This document shows, in pieces, positions 10,134-18,000 of a stretch of 64,000 bases of DNA (the first letter of the stretch is position 1; every line of letters begins with the position of its first letter). This DNA comes from Paracoccus aminophilus JCM 7686. Lineage in GTDB: Bacteria > Pseudomonadota > Alphaproteobacteria > Rhodobacterales > Rhodobacteraceae. The notes beneath the pieces were generated by a model. That model was not told the origin of the DNA and did not search any database. It worked only from the letters and a program-made list of their open reading frames with translations. Made by a program: the position numbers and the translations under genes. Location of the stretch: NCBI RefSeq assembly GCF_000444995.1, contig NC_022041.1:2826001-2890000 (forward strand), given 5' to 3'.

Positions 10134-10307
10134 TTACGCCTTGCTGCGTGCAAACCAACCCGTCAACCGCGACCACATGCTTTGCTCCGAAGAACGGCGG
10201 CTGTGGCGGGGATAGCTGCTGCACCAAACCTCTTCGGGATAGACGACGCCGTAATAAACCGGCGTCACAGCATAGGCGAAATCGCGAGCTTCATAACGAC
10301 TGGGCAT
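10134..10307 (-). CDS. Small protein of 57 residues, unknown
   Basis: A short frame that a 60-residue cut-off would miss. It begins MPSRYEARDFAYAVTPVYYG and ends LTGWFARSKA before TAA. It is preceded by TCAGGAGGACAAG, that is a perfect AGGAGG 5 nt before ATG. Aromatic residues are frequent (Tyr, Trp, Phe), one Cys is present, and no membrane helix or signal is seen. Its third codon positions are moderately GC-rich. It ends 13 bp from the TerC stop and diverges from the flavin reductase gene. Function unknown; it is supported only by the ribosome site and clean frame. Confidence 0.5.
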   Translation of the reverse strand: MPSRYEARDFAYAVTPVYYGVVYPEEVWCSSYPRHSRRSSEQSMWSRLTGWFARSKA

Positions 10308-10492
10308 CTTGTCCTCCTGATCATCTGCGGTCGTGTCGAGCGGAATTGCTTAATCACGACCCAACAACTCGATTAAAAGGGGATTTGATCTTTCGCGCCA
10401 TTCCAAAGACAATCGGCACCAGAGAATAATCTTCTCTCTCGTTGTGGGATTTTAGCATGGCCCCCGAAGGCCCGCAGGCATATTCCATATTC

Positions 10493-10513
10493 ACGATGAG
10501 AATTATCGTTATT
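10493..10513 (+). promoter_or_regulatory. AT-rich dyad, possible metal-responsive operator
   Basis: ACGAT-N7-ATCGT is a perfect inverted repeat 16 bp before the flavin reductase start. The 19 bp from 10495 match the classical Fur box at about 13 positions. It sits in an AT-rich island (10310-10524) unlike the surrounding DNA, which otherwise holds no gene. The regulator is not identified; Fur, Mur or RirA type control is only a suggestion. Confidence 0.35.
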
Positions 10514-10524
10514 AAGGAATAGTC

Positions 10525-11097
10525 ATGTCAGGATTTCGCTTTGTCGGCTTTGCCGGTTCCTGGAGCGCCCCGTCCAAGACCCGCGCGCTTGTCGATCAGG
10601 CCGCCGAGCGCGCCACCGCCCGATTCGGCGGTTCGGCCCATGTCTTCGACCTGACCGATCTCGGCGAAGACTTCGCAGCCCTCAGCCATATCGAAAAGCC
10701 GACCGAGCGCACCCAGCGCCATCTCGAGGCGCTGAGGACTGCCGATGCGCTGATCGTCGCAAGCCCGGTTTTCAAAGGCAGCTTCACCGGCCTTTTCAAA
10801 CATGTGATCGACCTCCTTGAGCCCGCGGCGCTCCAGGACAAGCCGATTCTTCTGGCCGCGACCGGCGGCGGGCATCGCCATGCCTTGGTGATCGAGCACC
10901 AGCTCCGCCCGCTTTTCGGCTTCTTCGAGGCCCGCACGCTGGCCACCGGCCTTTACGCATCGTCGAGCGATTTCGCCGAGGGTCGCCTCGTCTCGCCGGA
11001 CGCCCTCGCCCGCCTCGACCGTGCAATCGGCCAGTTTGCACCCTATATTCCGGTCAAGGCCGAGGCTGTGTCTCAGCCTGAACCCCTCCGCGCCTGA
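10525..11097 (+). CDS. NADPH-dependent FMN reductase-like flavoprotein
   Basis: A 190-residue flavodoxin-fold protein. VGFAGSWSAPSKTRALVDQA is the phosphate-binding loop, and ADALIVASPVFKGSFTGLFKH is the conserved flavin-contact segment of the MsuE/SsuE-type reductases. The enzyme is expected to supply reduced FMN to a monooxygenase or to reduce ferric chelates. ATG is preceded by AAGGAATAGTC. It is 8 bp from the FAD/NAD(P)-binding protein and almost surely cotranscribed with it. No two-component flavin monooxygenase lies nearby, so the partner is open. Confidence 0.8.
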   Translation: MSGFRFVGFAGSWSAPSKTRALVDQAAERATARFGGSAHVFDLTDLGEDFAALSHIEKPTERTQRHLEALRTADALIVASPVFKGSFTGLFKHVIDLLEPAALQDKPILLAATGGGHRHALVIEHQLRPLFGFFEARTLATGLYASSSDFAEGRLVSPDALARLDRAIGQFAPYIPVKAEAVSQPEPLRA

Positions 11098-11105
11098 GGC
11101 CCGCC

Positions 11106-12590
11106 ATGTTCCCGCTCGCCGTTTCCCAGCCCAAGGTCATCGCCATCATCGGCGGTGGCTTCACCGGTGCCTCGGTCGCGCTTCATCTTGCGCGCGGCCT
11201 GTCGCTCGACACCGCCAGGATCGTCGTCATCGAGCCGCGCGCTGCGCTTGGCCAGGGCCTCGCCTATTCGACACCCGACCCAAATCACCGCATCAACGTG
11301 CCCGCGGTGCGCATCACGATGGACTGCGCCGCGCCCGGGCAGTTTCAGGCCTGGCTCGAACAATCCGGCCTCGAAATCAGCCCCGAAAGCCGATGTCCCG
11401 ACGGCCGGATCTTCGCCGAACGTGCGCTCGTCGGGCGCTATGCCGAGGCCATGCTCGCGCCCTATCTCGCCGATGGGCGCGTCTCGCATTTGCAGGGCAG
11501 CGCAATCGCAGCGACGCCGCGGGCCGATCGAATGCGCCTCACGCTAGACACCGGCCAGACCCTGCTCGCCGACCGCGTGGTCATCGCAACCAGCCACCCG
11601 AAGCCCGGAATTCCCGGTGCCTTCCGCGCGCTCGAAGCCAATCCCCGCCTGATCGCCGATCCCTCCGACCCCGCCCGCATCGCCGAGCTTGCCCGCAGCG
11701 CGCGCAAAATCCTCATCATCGGCTCGGGCCTCACCTCGGCAGATGTGATCTCCAGCCTCGACGCCCAGGGCTTTCAGGGCGAGATCACAGCGCTGTCGCG
11801 CAACGGCCTGCGCTCGCGCGGCCATGCCACGATCCGCAACGCCGAAAGCCCCGCCGATTTCGCCGAAAACCCGGCCCGCACGGCGCTGGCGCTCCTGCAA
11901 CGCATTCGTGCCGCCGTGGCGCTCGACGCCAAGGCGGGCCTGCCCTGGCAAGCCACCATCGACCGCGTCCGGGTTCAGGGGGCGGCGATCTGGGCCGCTT
12001 TGCCGCAATCCGAGCGCGCGCGCCTCGTCAAGCGCCTCCGCATCTGGTGGGACATCCACCGCTTCCGCATCGCTCCACAACCCGAGGCCGTGCTCACCCG
12101 GCTGATGGAAACCTCGCACCTGCGCTACATCGCGGCCCATCTCCAAAAGGCCGAAGCCAGCCCCGATGGCATCACCGTCACCTGGCGCGCGCGCGGCAGC
12201 GCCGAGACCACGGAAAGCCACTTCGATGCGGTCATCCTGACCACCGGTCCGGCCCATGACAGCATCATCAAAGCCTCGCCGCTCCTCGCCTCGCTGGCCG
12301 AGGCAGGCCTGATCGAGCCCGACCCCCTCGGCCTCGGCCTCCATGTCGCGCGGAGCTGCCGTGCCGTGGCATCCGACGGGCAGACCAGCGACCGGCTTTT
12401 GGTCGCCGGCCCGCTGGCGCGCGGCCATATTGGCGAACTCATGGGCATTCCCGAAATCACCGCCCATGCCGAAACCGTCGCCCGCGTCCTGATCGAGGAC
12501 CAGCAGATGCAAAGCCCGCGCGACCGCGCCTTCGCCTCAGCCACCGCCTCTGGCAGCGCGACAGCGCCCAATGAAACCGCCGAGAACTAA
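11106..12590 (+). CDS. FAD/NAD(P)-binding protein (NAD_binding_9 type)
   Basis: A 494-residue oxidoreductase-like protein. The N-terminal VIAIIGGGFTGASVALHLA (about 10-28) is a Rossmann FAD fingerprint. A second nucleotide motif, ILIIGSGLTSADVI, lies near residue 202. These proteins often sit with flavin reductases in organosulfur or metal-acquisition operons, but the reaction is unknown. About 25 low-complexity C-terminal residues (Ser/Ala/Thr) look disordered. It is the second gene of a two-gene operon and is followed by a hairpin. Confidence 0.75.
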   Translation: MFPLAVSQPKVIAIIGGGFTGASVALHLARGLSLDTARIVVIEPRAALGQGLAYSTPDPNHRINVPAVRITMDCAAPGQFQAWLEQSGLEISPESRCPDGRIFAERALVGRYAEAMLAPYLADGRVSHLQGSAIAATPRADRMRLTLDTGQTLLADRVVIATSHPKPGIPGAFRALEANPRLIADPSDPARIAELARSARKILIIGSGLTSADVISSLDAQGFQGEITALSRNGLRSRGHATIRNAESPADFAENPARTALALLQRIRAAVALDAKAGLPWQATIDRVRVQGAAIWAALPQSERARLVKRLRIWWDIHRFRIAPQPEAVLTRLMETSHLRYIAAHLQKAEASPDGITVTWRARGSAETTESHFDAVILTTGPAHDSIIKASPLLASLAEAGLIEPDPLGLGLHVARSCRAVASDGQTSDRLLVAGPLARGHIGELMGIPEITAHAETVARVLIEDQQMQSPRDRAFASATASGSATAPNETAEN

Positions 12591-12623
12591 GCGCGACCCT
12601 GCGTTTTCTTCATCATCCAAATA

Positions 12624-12663
12624 CCCATGCCGAGCGCGCCACTGGCATGGGACCTGCCCTTTT
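12624..12663 (+). terminator. Probable terminator of the flavin reductase operon
   Basis: CCCATGCC / GGCATGGG is a perfect 8-bp stem with a 12-nt loop (12624-12651). A short TTTT run follows 8 nt later. It is weaker than a textbook terminator because of that gap. Confidence 0.5.
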
Positions 12664-12746
12664 CGCACCCGCCTTTGATCGCTCTGGCAAAGGACGGCCC
12701 GCTTCCCTTAGAAGGCTGAAGCTCAGAACAGATCTGCGAGGGACGA

Positions 12747-14021
12747 ATGGGATTTTTCCCGAACTGGCGGCTGACCGCGAATGCGACGGTCCTGCCCGAT
12801 GAACGCCTGCCTTGGGGAGCCGCGCTTCCCATGGGCATCCAGCACCTGCTGGCCATGTCCGGCTCGACGATTGTCGCGCCGCTCATCATGGGATTTGATC
12901 CCAATGTCGCGGTCTTCTTTTCGGGGATCGGCACGCTTCTTTTCTTCATCCTGACCGGAGGCCGGGTGCCGAGCTATCTTGGCTCGTCCTTCGCCTTTAT
13001 CGCGGTGGTGTTGGCCGCGACCGGCTATGCGGGCTCAGGCCCCAATCCAAATATCGCGGTCGCTCTTGGCGGCATCGTCGCGGCGGGCGCGCTCTATGCG
13101 CTCATCGGGCTGATCGTCATGGCGGTCGGCACCGGCTGGGTCGAGAAGCTGATGCCCCCCGCCGTCACCGGCGCGATTGGCGTCGCGATCGGTCTGAACC
13201 TTGCGCCAGTCGCGGTCAGCCAGCTCAAGGGCACCGCCTCGCATATGAGCATCGCGCTTTTGACGGTGCTCTGCATGGCGCTGATCTCGACCTATGGCCC
13301 GCGCGCCACCCGCCGCATTGCGGTTCTGGCCGCGATCCTCGTCGGCTATGTCCTCGTCCTGATCCTCGGCAACGGCTTCGGCCTCGTCCCCGCGATCGAC
13401 TTCACCCCGGTGCGCGACGCCGCCTGGTTCGGCATGCCCGCTTTCGTGCGCCCCGAGTTCCAGTGGACCGCGATCTCGCTGATCGCGCCGGTCGCCATCG
13501 TTCTGGTCGCCGAAAACCTCGGCCATATCAAAGCTCTGGGTTCGATCACCGGCCAGAATATGGACGGCTATATCGGCCGGGGCTTCTTTGCCGACGGGCT
13601 TGCAACCATGGTTTCGGGCGCGAATGGCGGCACGGGCGTCACCACCTATGCCGAGAATATCGGCGTCATGGCCATGACCAAGGTCTATTCGACCCTGATC
13701 TTCGTCATCGCCGCCTGCTTCGCCATCATTCTGGGCATGTCGCCGAAGTTCGGCATGATCTTGCAGACCATTCCGGGCGCGGTTCTGGCCGGTCTCGCGA
13801 TCTCGGTCTTCGGGCTGATTGCCTCGGCGATGGCGCGGATCTGGGTCGTGAACAAGGTCGATTTCTCCGAGCCGCGCACGCTCTTCACCGTTGGCGTCGC
13901 GCTGATTTTCGGTGCGGGCGACTTCACCGTGAACATCGGCCAATTCGCGCTTGGCGGCATCGGCACATCGACGCTGGCCGCGCTAGTCCTGTGGCAGGTG
14001 CTCGGTCTGAAACGAGCTTAA
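12747..14021 (+). CDS. Uracil/xanthine permease (NCS2 family)
   Basis: A 424-residue inner-membrane nucleobase:H+ symporter with about 14 hydrophobic segments. Family signatures are GIQHLLAMSGSTIVAPLIMG near the N-terminus, the Glu-containing LVAENLGHIKALG and then ITGQNMDG and GANGGTGVTTYAENIG in the substrate-binding core. The Glu-Asn motif and the length fit uracil transporters (UraA, RutG) better than urate transporters. No pyrimidine gene is adjacent, so the substrate stays as uracil or related base. Confidence 0.88.
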   Translation: MGFFPNWRLTANATVLPDERLPWGAALPMGIQHLLAMSGSTIVAPLIMGFDPNVAVFFSGIGTLLFFILTGGRVPSYLGSSFAFIAVVLAATGYAGSGPNPNIAVALGGIVAAGALYALIGLIVMAVGTGWVEKLMPPAVTGAIGVAIGLNLAPVAVSQLKGTASHMSIALLTVLCMALISTYGPRATRRIAVLAAILVGYVLVLILGNGFGLVPAIDFTPVRDAAWFGMPAFVRPEFQWTAISLIAPVAIVLVAENLGHIKALGSITGQNMDGYIGRGFFADGLATMVSGANGGTGVTTYAENIGVMAMTKVYSTLIFVIAACFAIILGMSPKFGMILQTIPGAVLAGLAISVFGLIASAMARIWVVNKVDFSEPRTLFTVGVALIFGAGDFTVNIGQFALGGIGTSTLAALVLWQVLGLKRA

Positions 14022-14041
14022 GACGGGCCTGATCAACATGC

Positions 14042-14068
14042 GATGCGCGGGCGACAGGCCCGCGCATC
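14042..14068. terminator. Convergent hairpin, permease and encapsulin
   Basis: GATGCGCGGGC / GCCCGCGCATC is a perfect 11-bp stem with a GACAG loop. It lies between two convergent stop codons. No T tract follows on either side, so it may be an mRNA 3'-end stabiliser more than an intrinsic terminator. Confidence 0.55.
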
Positions 14069-14080
14069 CAACCCCAGGCC

Positions 14081-14887
14081 CTAGGCGCCGCGCGCGCGCA
14101 GGACCACGACCGCCTCGGTCGTCTGCATCTGGAAGGTCAGCGTCTCGTAAAGGTAAAGCGTCACCATCTCATTCGTGTGGCTTTGATAGCCGATCGAGAG
14201 ATCCTGACCGAGATAGAGGTCGAAATCGCCGCCGCGCAGCGTCACCAAAGCGCCACCCTCGATCCCCTCGCTCCAGACGATTGGACGGTCGAGCAGTTCT
14301 TCCAGATGTTTGATGACCGGATAGCCCTCGTCATCGCCGCCCCGCGCCTTTTCGAACGGCTTGGTGCCCAAGACGAGCCCATAGGGGCCATTGACCCCCG
14401 CCAGTCGCAGCTCATTGAGCGCGCGCGACACGATCTCGGGATATTCGCCGACCTTGGCGGGCAGCGTCAGCACCGGATTGCTGCTTTGCGGCAGGATGCC
14501 GTTGATCCCGGCTTTCGCATAGCCCTCGAAAACCAGCCGATCCTCGGCCAAAGCAATCTTGCGCGCGGCATCCTTGAGCGGCTGCCAATCCGAATCCTCC
14601 GACCCTCGCGCGACATCGTCAATGGCAGCACGGGTCAGATCGAAGGGGATGCGGAATTCGACCAGCGGATCGACGACGCGTTGGCGGCTGTGCACGCCCG
14701 GCACCAGCTCCGGGATCGCCTTGATATGGCCGGTGCCGACAGCCGAGAAATCGAGCCCTTTCGGCCCATGCACATCGACCACCCGGCGCGCGCCGAGATA
14801 GCGTTTCAAGGTGCGCTTGGCCTCGGCGTCGATCTGCGCCCAGGCCTCAAGGCTGATTGGCGCAAGCTCGCGGTGGAGGTTGTTCAT
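14081..14887 (-). CDS. enc: Encapsulin shell protein (family 1)
   Basis: A 268-residue protein of the encapsulin / linocin-M18 family with the HK97 phage-capsid fold. It self-assembles into icosahedral nanocompartments that hold cargo enzymes. The N-terminal MNNLHRELAPISLEAWAQID and the central FDLTRAAIDDVARG are family features, and the length is that of a 60-subunit T=1 shell protein (264-270 residues). It is the second gene of an operon, 26 bp after the DyP peroxidase stop. That peroxidase carries a clear encapsulin-targeting peptide, which fixes its cargo. Confidence 0.93.
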   Translation of the reverse strand: MNNLHRELAPISLEAWAQIDAEAKRTLKRYLGARRVVDVHGPKGLDFSAVGTGHIKAIPELVPGVHSRQRVVDPLVEFRIPFDLTRAAIDDVARGSEDSDWQPLKDAARKIALAEDRLVFEGYAKAGINGILPQSSNPVLTLPAKVGEYPEIVSRALNELRLAGVNGPYGLVLGTKPFEKARGGDDEGYPVIKHLEELLDRPIVWSEGIEGGALVTLRGGDFDLYLGQDLSIGYQSHTNEMVTLYLYETLTFQMQTTEAVVVLRARGA

Positions 14888-14913
14888 CTCTGATCCCCTT
14901 TCAATGAGCCAGT

Positions 14914-15963
14914 TCAGTGGTCCCGTTTCAGCGAGCCCAGCCCCAGCGAACCGTCAGCTTGCCCCTCGGGGGCGGGCGGTTCGGTTGTGGGCGGTTCCGT
15001 CGCTTGCGGTTCGGCGGTCTCTGCCGCGCCCGCAGGCTGGGGCAGATCCGCCAGAAAATCGGCGCTCGGCACGAAGAAAAGCGAGCCCGTCACCGGCGTC
15101 GAGACATCAAGCAGCCGGTCATAGTTTCCGGGCGGCTCGCCGATGAACATGCGGTCAAGCATCCGCTCGGTTCGGGTGACATCGCAGGCATAGCCGATGA
15201 AATAGGTGCCATTGTCGCCATTCTTGACTGAGCCGAAGGGCATGTTGTCGCGCAAGATATCGACCTCGACGCCGTTCTCGGTGATCGTGGTCAGCACATT
15301 ATGGGCAAAGCTCGGCTTCTGCGCGTCCGGCATCTCGACATCTGAGAGCTTGAAGCGGCCAATGATGCCCTCTTGCCGCTCGGTCGGGATCGCATTCCAT
15401 TTCGCGACATCATGCAGGTATTTCTGCACGATCACATAGCTGCCGCCCGTAAAATCGGGCTCTTGATCCGCGATGATCGCGGCGGCGGTGCGGTCGCGGC
15501 CATTGGGATTTTCCGTGCCGTCGACAAAGCCAAGGAGGTCGCGGTTGTCGAAATATTTGAACCCATGGGTTTCATCGGCAATATCGCTCACCTCTGACAG
15601 CCGCCCCATCAGAAGCGAGGCAAGCTCGAAGCAATAGCCCGGGCTTTCGGCACGGATGTGAAAGAGCACATCTCCGGGCGTCGAGGGCGCTTGATGCACG
15701 CCATTGATTTCCTTGAAGGGATGCAGCCCTTTCGGGCGCGGCAGGCCGGGAAAGAGCCTGTCCCACAGATCCGAGCCTAGCCCCACGACACAGCTGAGAT
15801 CGGCGGCGAAGCTGCGAAACCCCACGGCGCGGACCAGCGCTGGCACATCGGCGAGCAGCGCGCGCAGCGTGGTCAGGCTCGCATCGCCGTCATGGACCGT
15901 CAGGACGAGAAAGATCGAAGCGCGGGTCAGATTTCCCTCGATAGGCTGGGGTTCGGCTGTCAT
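14914..15963 (-). CDS. dyp: DyP-type peroxidase with encapsulin targeting peptide
   Basis: A 349-residue haem peroxidase using H2O2 to oxidise bulky substrates. GFVDG (145-149, catalytic Asp148) is the DyP hallmark. His221 is the likely proximal haem ligand and Arg238 the distal Arg. After the catalytic domain comes a Pro/Glu/Thr/Ala-rich linker (about 308-336) and then DGSLGLGSLKRDH. That tail matches the known encapsulin cargo-loading peptide (consensus near DGSLGIGSLK) by eye. ATG 15963 follows AAGGAG. The enzyme should be packed inside the shell encoded just downstream, where it would work in peroxide defence. Confidence 0.93.
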   Translation of the reverse strand: MTAEPQPIEGNLTRASIFLVLTVHDGDASLTTLRALLADVPALVRAVGFRSFAADLSCVVGLGSDLWDRLFPGLPRPKGLHPFKEINGVHQAPSTPGDVLFHIRAESPGYCFELASLLMGRLSEVSDIADETHGFKYFDNRDLLGFVDGTENPNGRDRTAAAIIADQEPDFTGGSYVIVQKYLHDVAKWNAIPTERQEGIIGRFKLSDVEMPDAQKPSFAHNVLTTITENGVEVDILRDNMPFGSVKNGDNGTYFIGYACDVTRTERMLDRMFIGEPPGNYDRLLDVSTPVTGSLFFVPSADFLADLPQPAGAAETAEPQATEPPTTEPPAPEGQADGSLGLGSLKRDH

Positions 15964-16137
15964 GGCGGCGGGCTCCTTGCGGCGAGGGTCACCACCCTAA
16001 CCGGAGCGGGGCGAGACCGGTTCCCACCATCGCCGAAACCGCAATCCCGTCGCTGGGAAAAAATCGCGCGGCTTCGGGATGAAGATGCGCCGCGGCTCCG
16101 TATACGAAAGATTGTTCCGTTTCAGAGGCCCTTTCCC

Positions 16138-17463
16138 GTGACCGTGACCCCAAACCGCTCGCCAGACCCTTCGTCCGACAGGCCCCGGTCCGACGAGCGC
16201 CAGCCCGACAGGCCCCAGTCTGACAGGCCCCAGTCTGACCAGACCTCAGAGCGACAGAACGCCGCCGCCCCAGACGCGCCCGCCCCCCTCGCCGCTGCCG
16301 CGCGCCCGCCCTATCCGCCGCTGATGGCTCTGCCCTCTCCGGGCGATGCCGCGCCCTATTTCCAACAGCGCACCAACTTCAATCCGCGCTTCAACTTCGA
16401 CACGGTCGCGGGGCGCTATCTGGTTCTGGGCTTCATCGGCAGCGCCTCTGATCCGCGAGCGGCGCGTGGCCTTGCCGCCATTCTCGCCCGGCCCGACCTT
16501 TTCGAAGACCGCCATGCCGCCGTCTTCGCCGTGTCGCAGGATCCCGAGGACGAGGCTCTGGGCCGCATTCAGGACCGCACGCCCGGCTTTCGCGTCTTCT
16601 GGGATCAGGATTGCCGGATCGCCTCGCTTTATCGCGCGCTGCCCGCCGATCACAATCCGGCCCATGGCTGGTCGAAGATCCGGCAAAGCTGGGTGGTGAT
16701 CGACCCGACCATGCGGATTCTGGCCAATATTCCCTTCGCGCCGGATGGCTCGGATACGGCGCGGCTGATTGATCTGATCTCGCGCCTGCCCCCGCCCGAT
16801 CTCTTCGCCGGACGCGCTCTGCAGGCGCCGATTCTCTTCCTGCCGCGCGTGTTCGAGCCCGAGCTCTGCGCCCATCTCGTCAGCCTCTACGACACCCATG
16901 GCGGCACGGAAACCGGCTTCATGCGGCAGGTCGATGGACGCACGGTCGGGGTGATGGATCACAAGTTCAAGCGCCGCAAGGATTACGACATCACCGACCG
17001 CGATCTCATCACCGCGATCCAGCAGCGCTTCCTGCGCCGCGTCATCCCCGAGATTGCCAAGGTCCATGCCTTCCACGCCACCCGGATGGAGCGCTATATC
17101 GTCTCGTGTTACGCGGCCGAAGATGGCGGCCATTTCTCGGCCCATCGCGACAATACGACCTCGGGCACCGCGCATCGCCGCTTTGCCGTCTCGATCAATC
17201 TCAACGATGATTTCGACGGCGGGGAGGTGTCTTTCCCCGAATATGGCCAGCGCGGTTTCAAGGCGCCGCCCGGGGGCGCGGTGGTGTTTTCCTGCTCGCT
17301 GCTCCATCAGGTCAGCCGGGTGACACGCGGGCGCCGCTTTGCCTTCCTGCCGTTTCTTTATGACGATGCGGCAGCGCGCATCCGCGAGCAGAACCTGCGC
17401 TCGCTCGACGAGGAGAATCGGAGTAGAACGGCAGCGACGGCAGAGGCCGAAAGCCAGCCATGA
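16138..17463 (+). CDS. 2OG-Fe(II) oxygenase (PKHD type) fused to peroxiredoxin-like domain
   Basis: A 441-residue two-domain protein starting at GTG 16138 (AGAGG 9 nt upstream). Residues about 8-45 are a hydrophilic Asp/Arg/Pro/Gln/Ser repeat (PQSDRPQSDQ), and then a thioredoxin-fold, AhpC/TSA-like domain spans roughly 65-215. The expected peroxidatic Cys position reads GFIGSASDP, so that domain looks non-catalytic. The C-terminal part is a prolyl-4-hydroxylase-like dioxygenase with Fe ligands His336, Asp338 (SAHRDNT) and His390 (LLHQV), followed by the 2-oxoglutarate-binding Arg in GRRFAF. It likely hydroxylates a protein or small molecule. It leads the sigma/anti-sigma operon. Confidence 0.82.
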   Translation: MTVTPNRSPDPSSDRPRSDERQPDRPQSDRPQSDQTSERQNAAAPDAPAPLAAAARPPYPPLMALPSPGDAAPYFQQRTNFNPRFNFDTVAGRYLVLGFIGSASDPRAARGLAAILARPDLFEDRHAAVFAVSQDPEDEALGRIQDRTPGFRVFWDQDCRIASLYRALPADHNPAHGWSKIRQSWVVIDPTMRILANIPFAPDGSDTARLIDLISRLPPPDLFAGRALQAPILFLPRVFEPELCAHLVSLYDTHGGTETGFMRQVDGRTVGVMDHKFKRRKDYDITDRDLITAIQQRFLRRVIPEIAKVHAFHATRMERYIVSCYAAEDGGHFSAHRDNTTSGTAHRRFAVSINLNDDFDGGEVSFPEYGQRGFKAPPGGAVVFSCSLLHQVSRVTRGRRFAFLPFLYDDAAARIREQNLRSLDEENRSRTAATAEAESQP

Positions 17464-17479
17464 ATCCGGGAGGTTTCGC

Positions 17480-17998
17480 GTGAAGATCGAACCGCATCTC
17501 GAGCCAATGCGCCGTTACGCCCGCGTGCTGACGCGTCAGGCCAGCGATGCCGACGATCTCGTGCAGGGCGCCTTGCTGCGCGCCTATGAGCGGCGCGCGC
17601 AGTTTCGCGAGGGCGGCAATCTGCGGCTGTGGCTCATGTCGATCCTGCACAACCATTTCATCGATATGAAACGCTCGGACCAAAGCCTGCGCGCGCGTGA
17701 GGCCGATTGGGCCGGGCTCAATCCCGGCTTTGCCCCCTCAGCGGGCGAGGAAGCCGCACGGCTCGCGCAGTTGCGCACCGCCTTTCTCGCCCTGCCCGAA
17801 GAGCAGCGCAGCGCGCTGCATCTGGTCGGCGTCGAGCGGCTGACCATCGCCGAAGCGGCCGAGCTTCTCGCCGTGCCCGCCGGGACGATCATGTCGCGTG
17901 TCGGCCGCGCCCGCGCCGCGCTCAAGCGGTTCGAGGATGGCGAGCCCCGCGTTCAGCCCGGCCGCCCAACGCTCACCGTCATCGAGGGAGGAAGCTGA
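17480..17998 (+). CDS. ECF RNA polymerase sigma factor
   Basis: A 172-residue sigma-70 family protein. Region 2 is around residues 5-65 (LVQGALLRAYERRAQF with the core-binding and -10 elements), and region 4 is near 105-150 (LTIAEAAELLAVPAGTIMSRVGRARAALK, a helix-turn-helix). There is no region 3, as in group 4 factors. GTG 17480 is chosen because GGGAGG lies 6 nt upstream; the 16-bp gap to the oxygenase gene suggests one transcript. The next gene encodes its probable anti-sigma factor. Divergence from the encapsulin operon suggests a stress regulon, but that is inference. Confidence 0.85.
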   Translation: MKIEPHLEPMRRYARVLTRQASDADDLVQGALLRAYERRAQFREGGNLRLWLMSILHNHFIDMKRSDQSLRAREADWAGLNPGFAPSAGEEAARLAQLRTAFLALPEEQRSALHLVGVERLTIAEAAELLAVPAGTIMSRVGRARAALKRFEDGEPRVQPGRPTLTVIEGGS

Positions 17999-18000
17999 CC

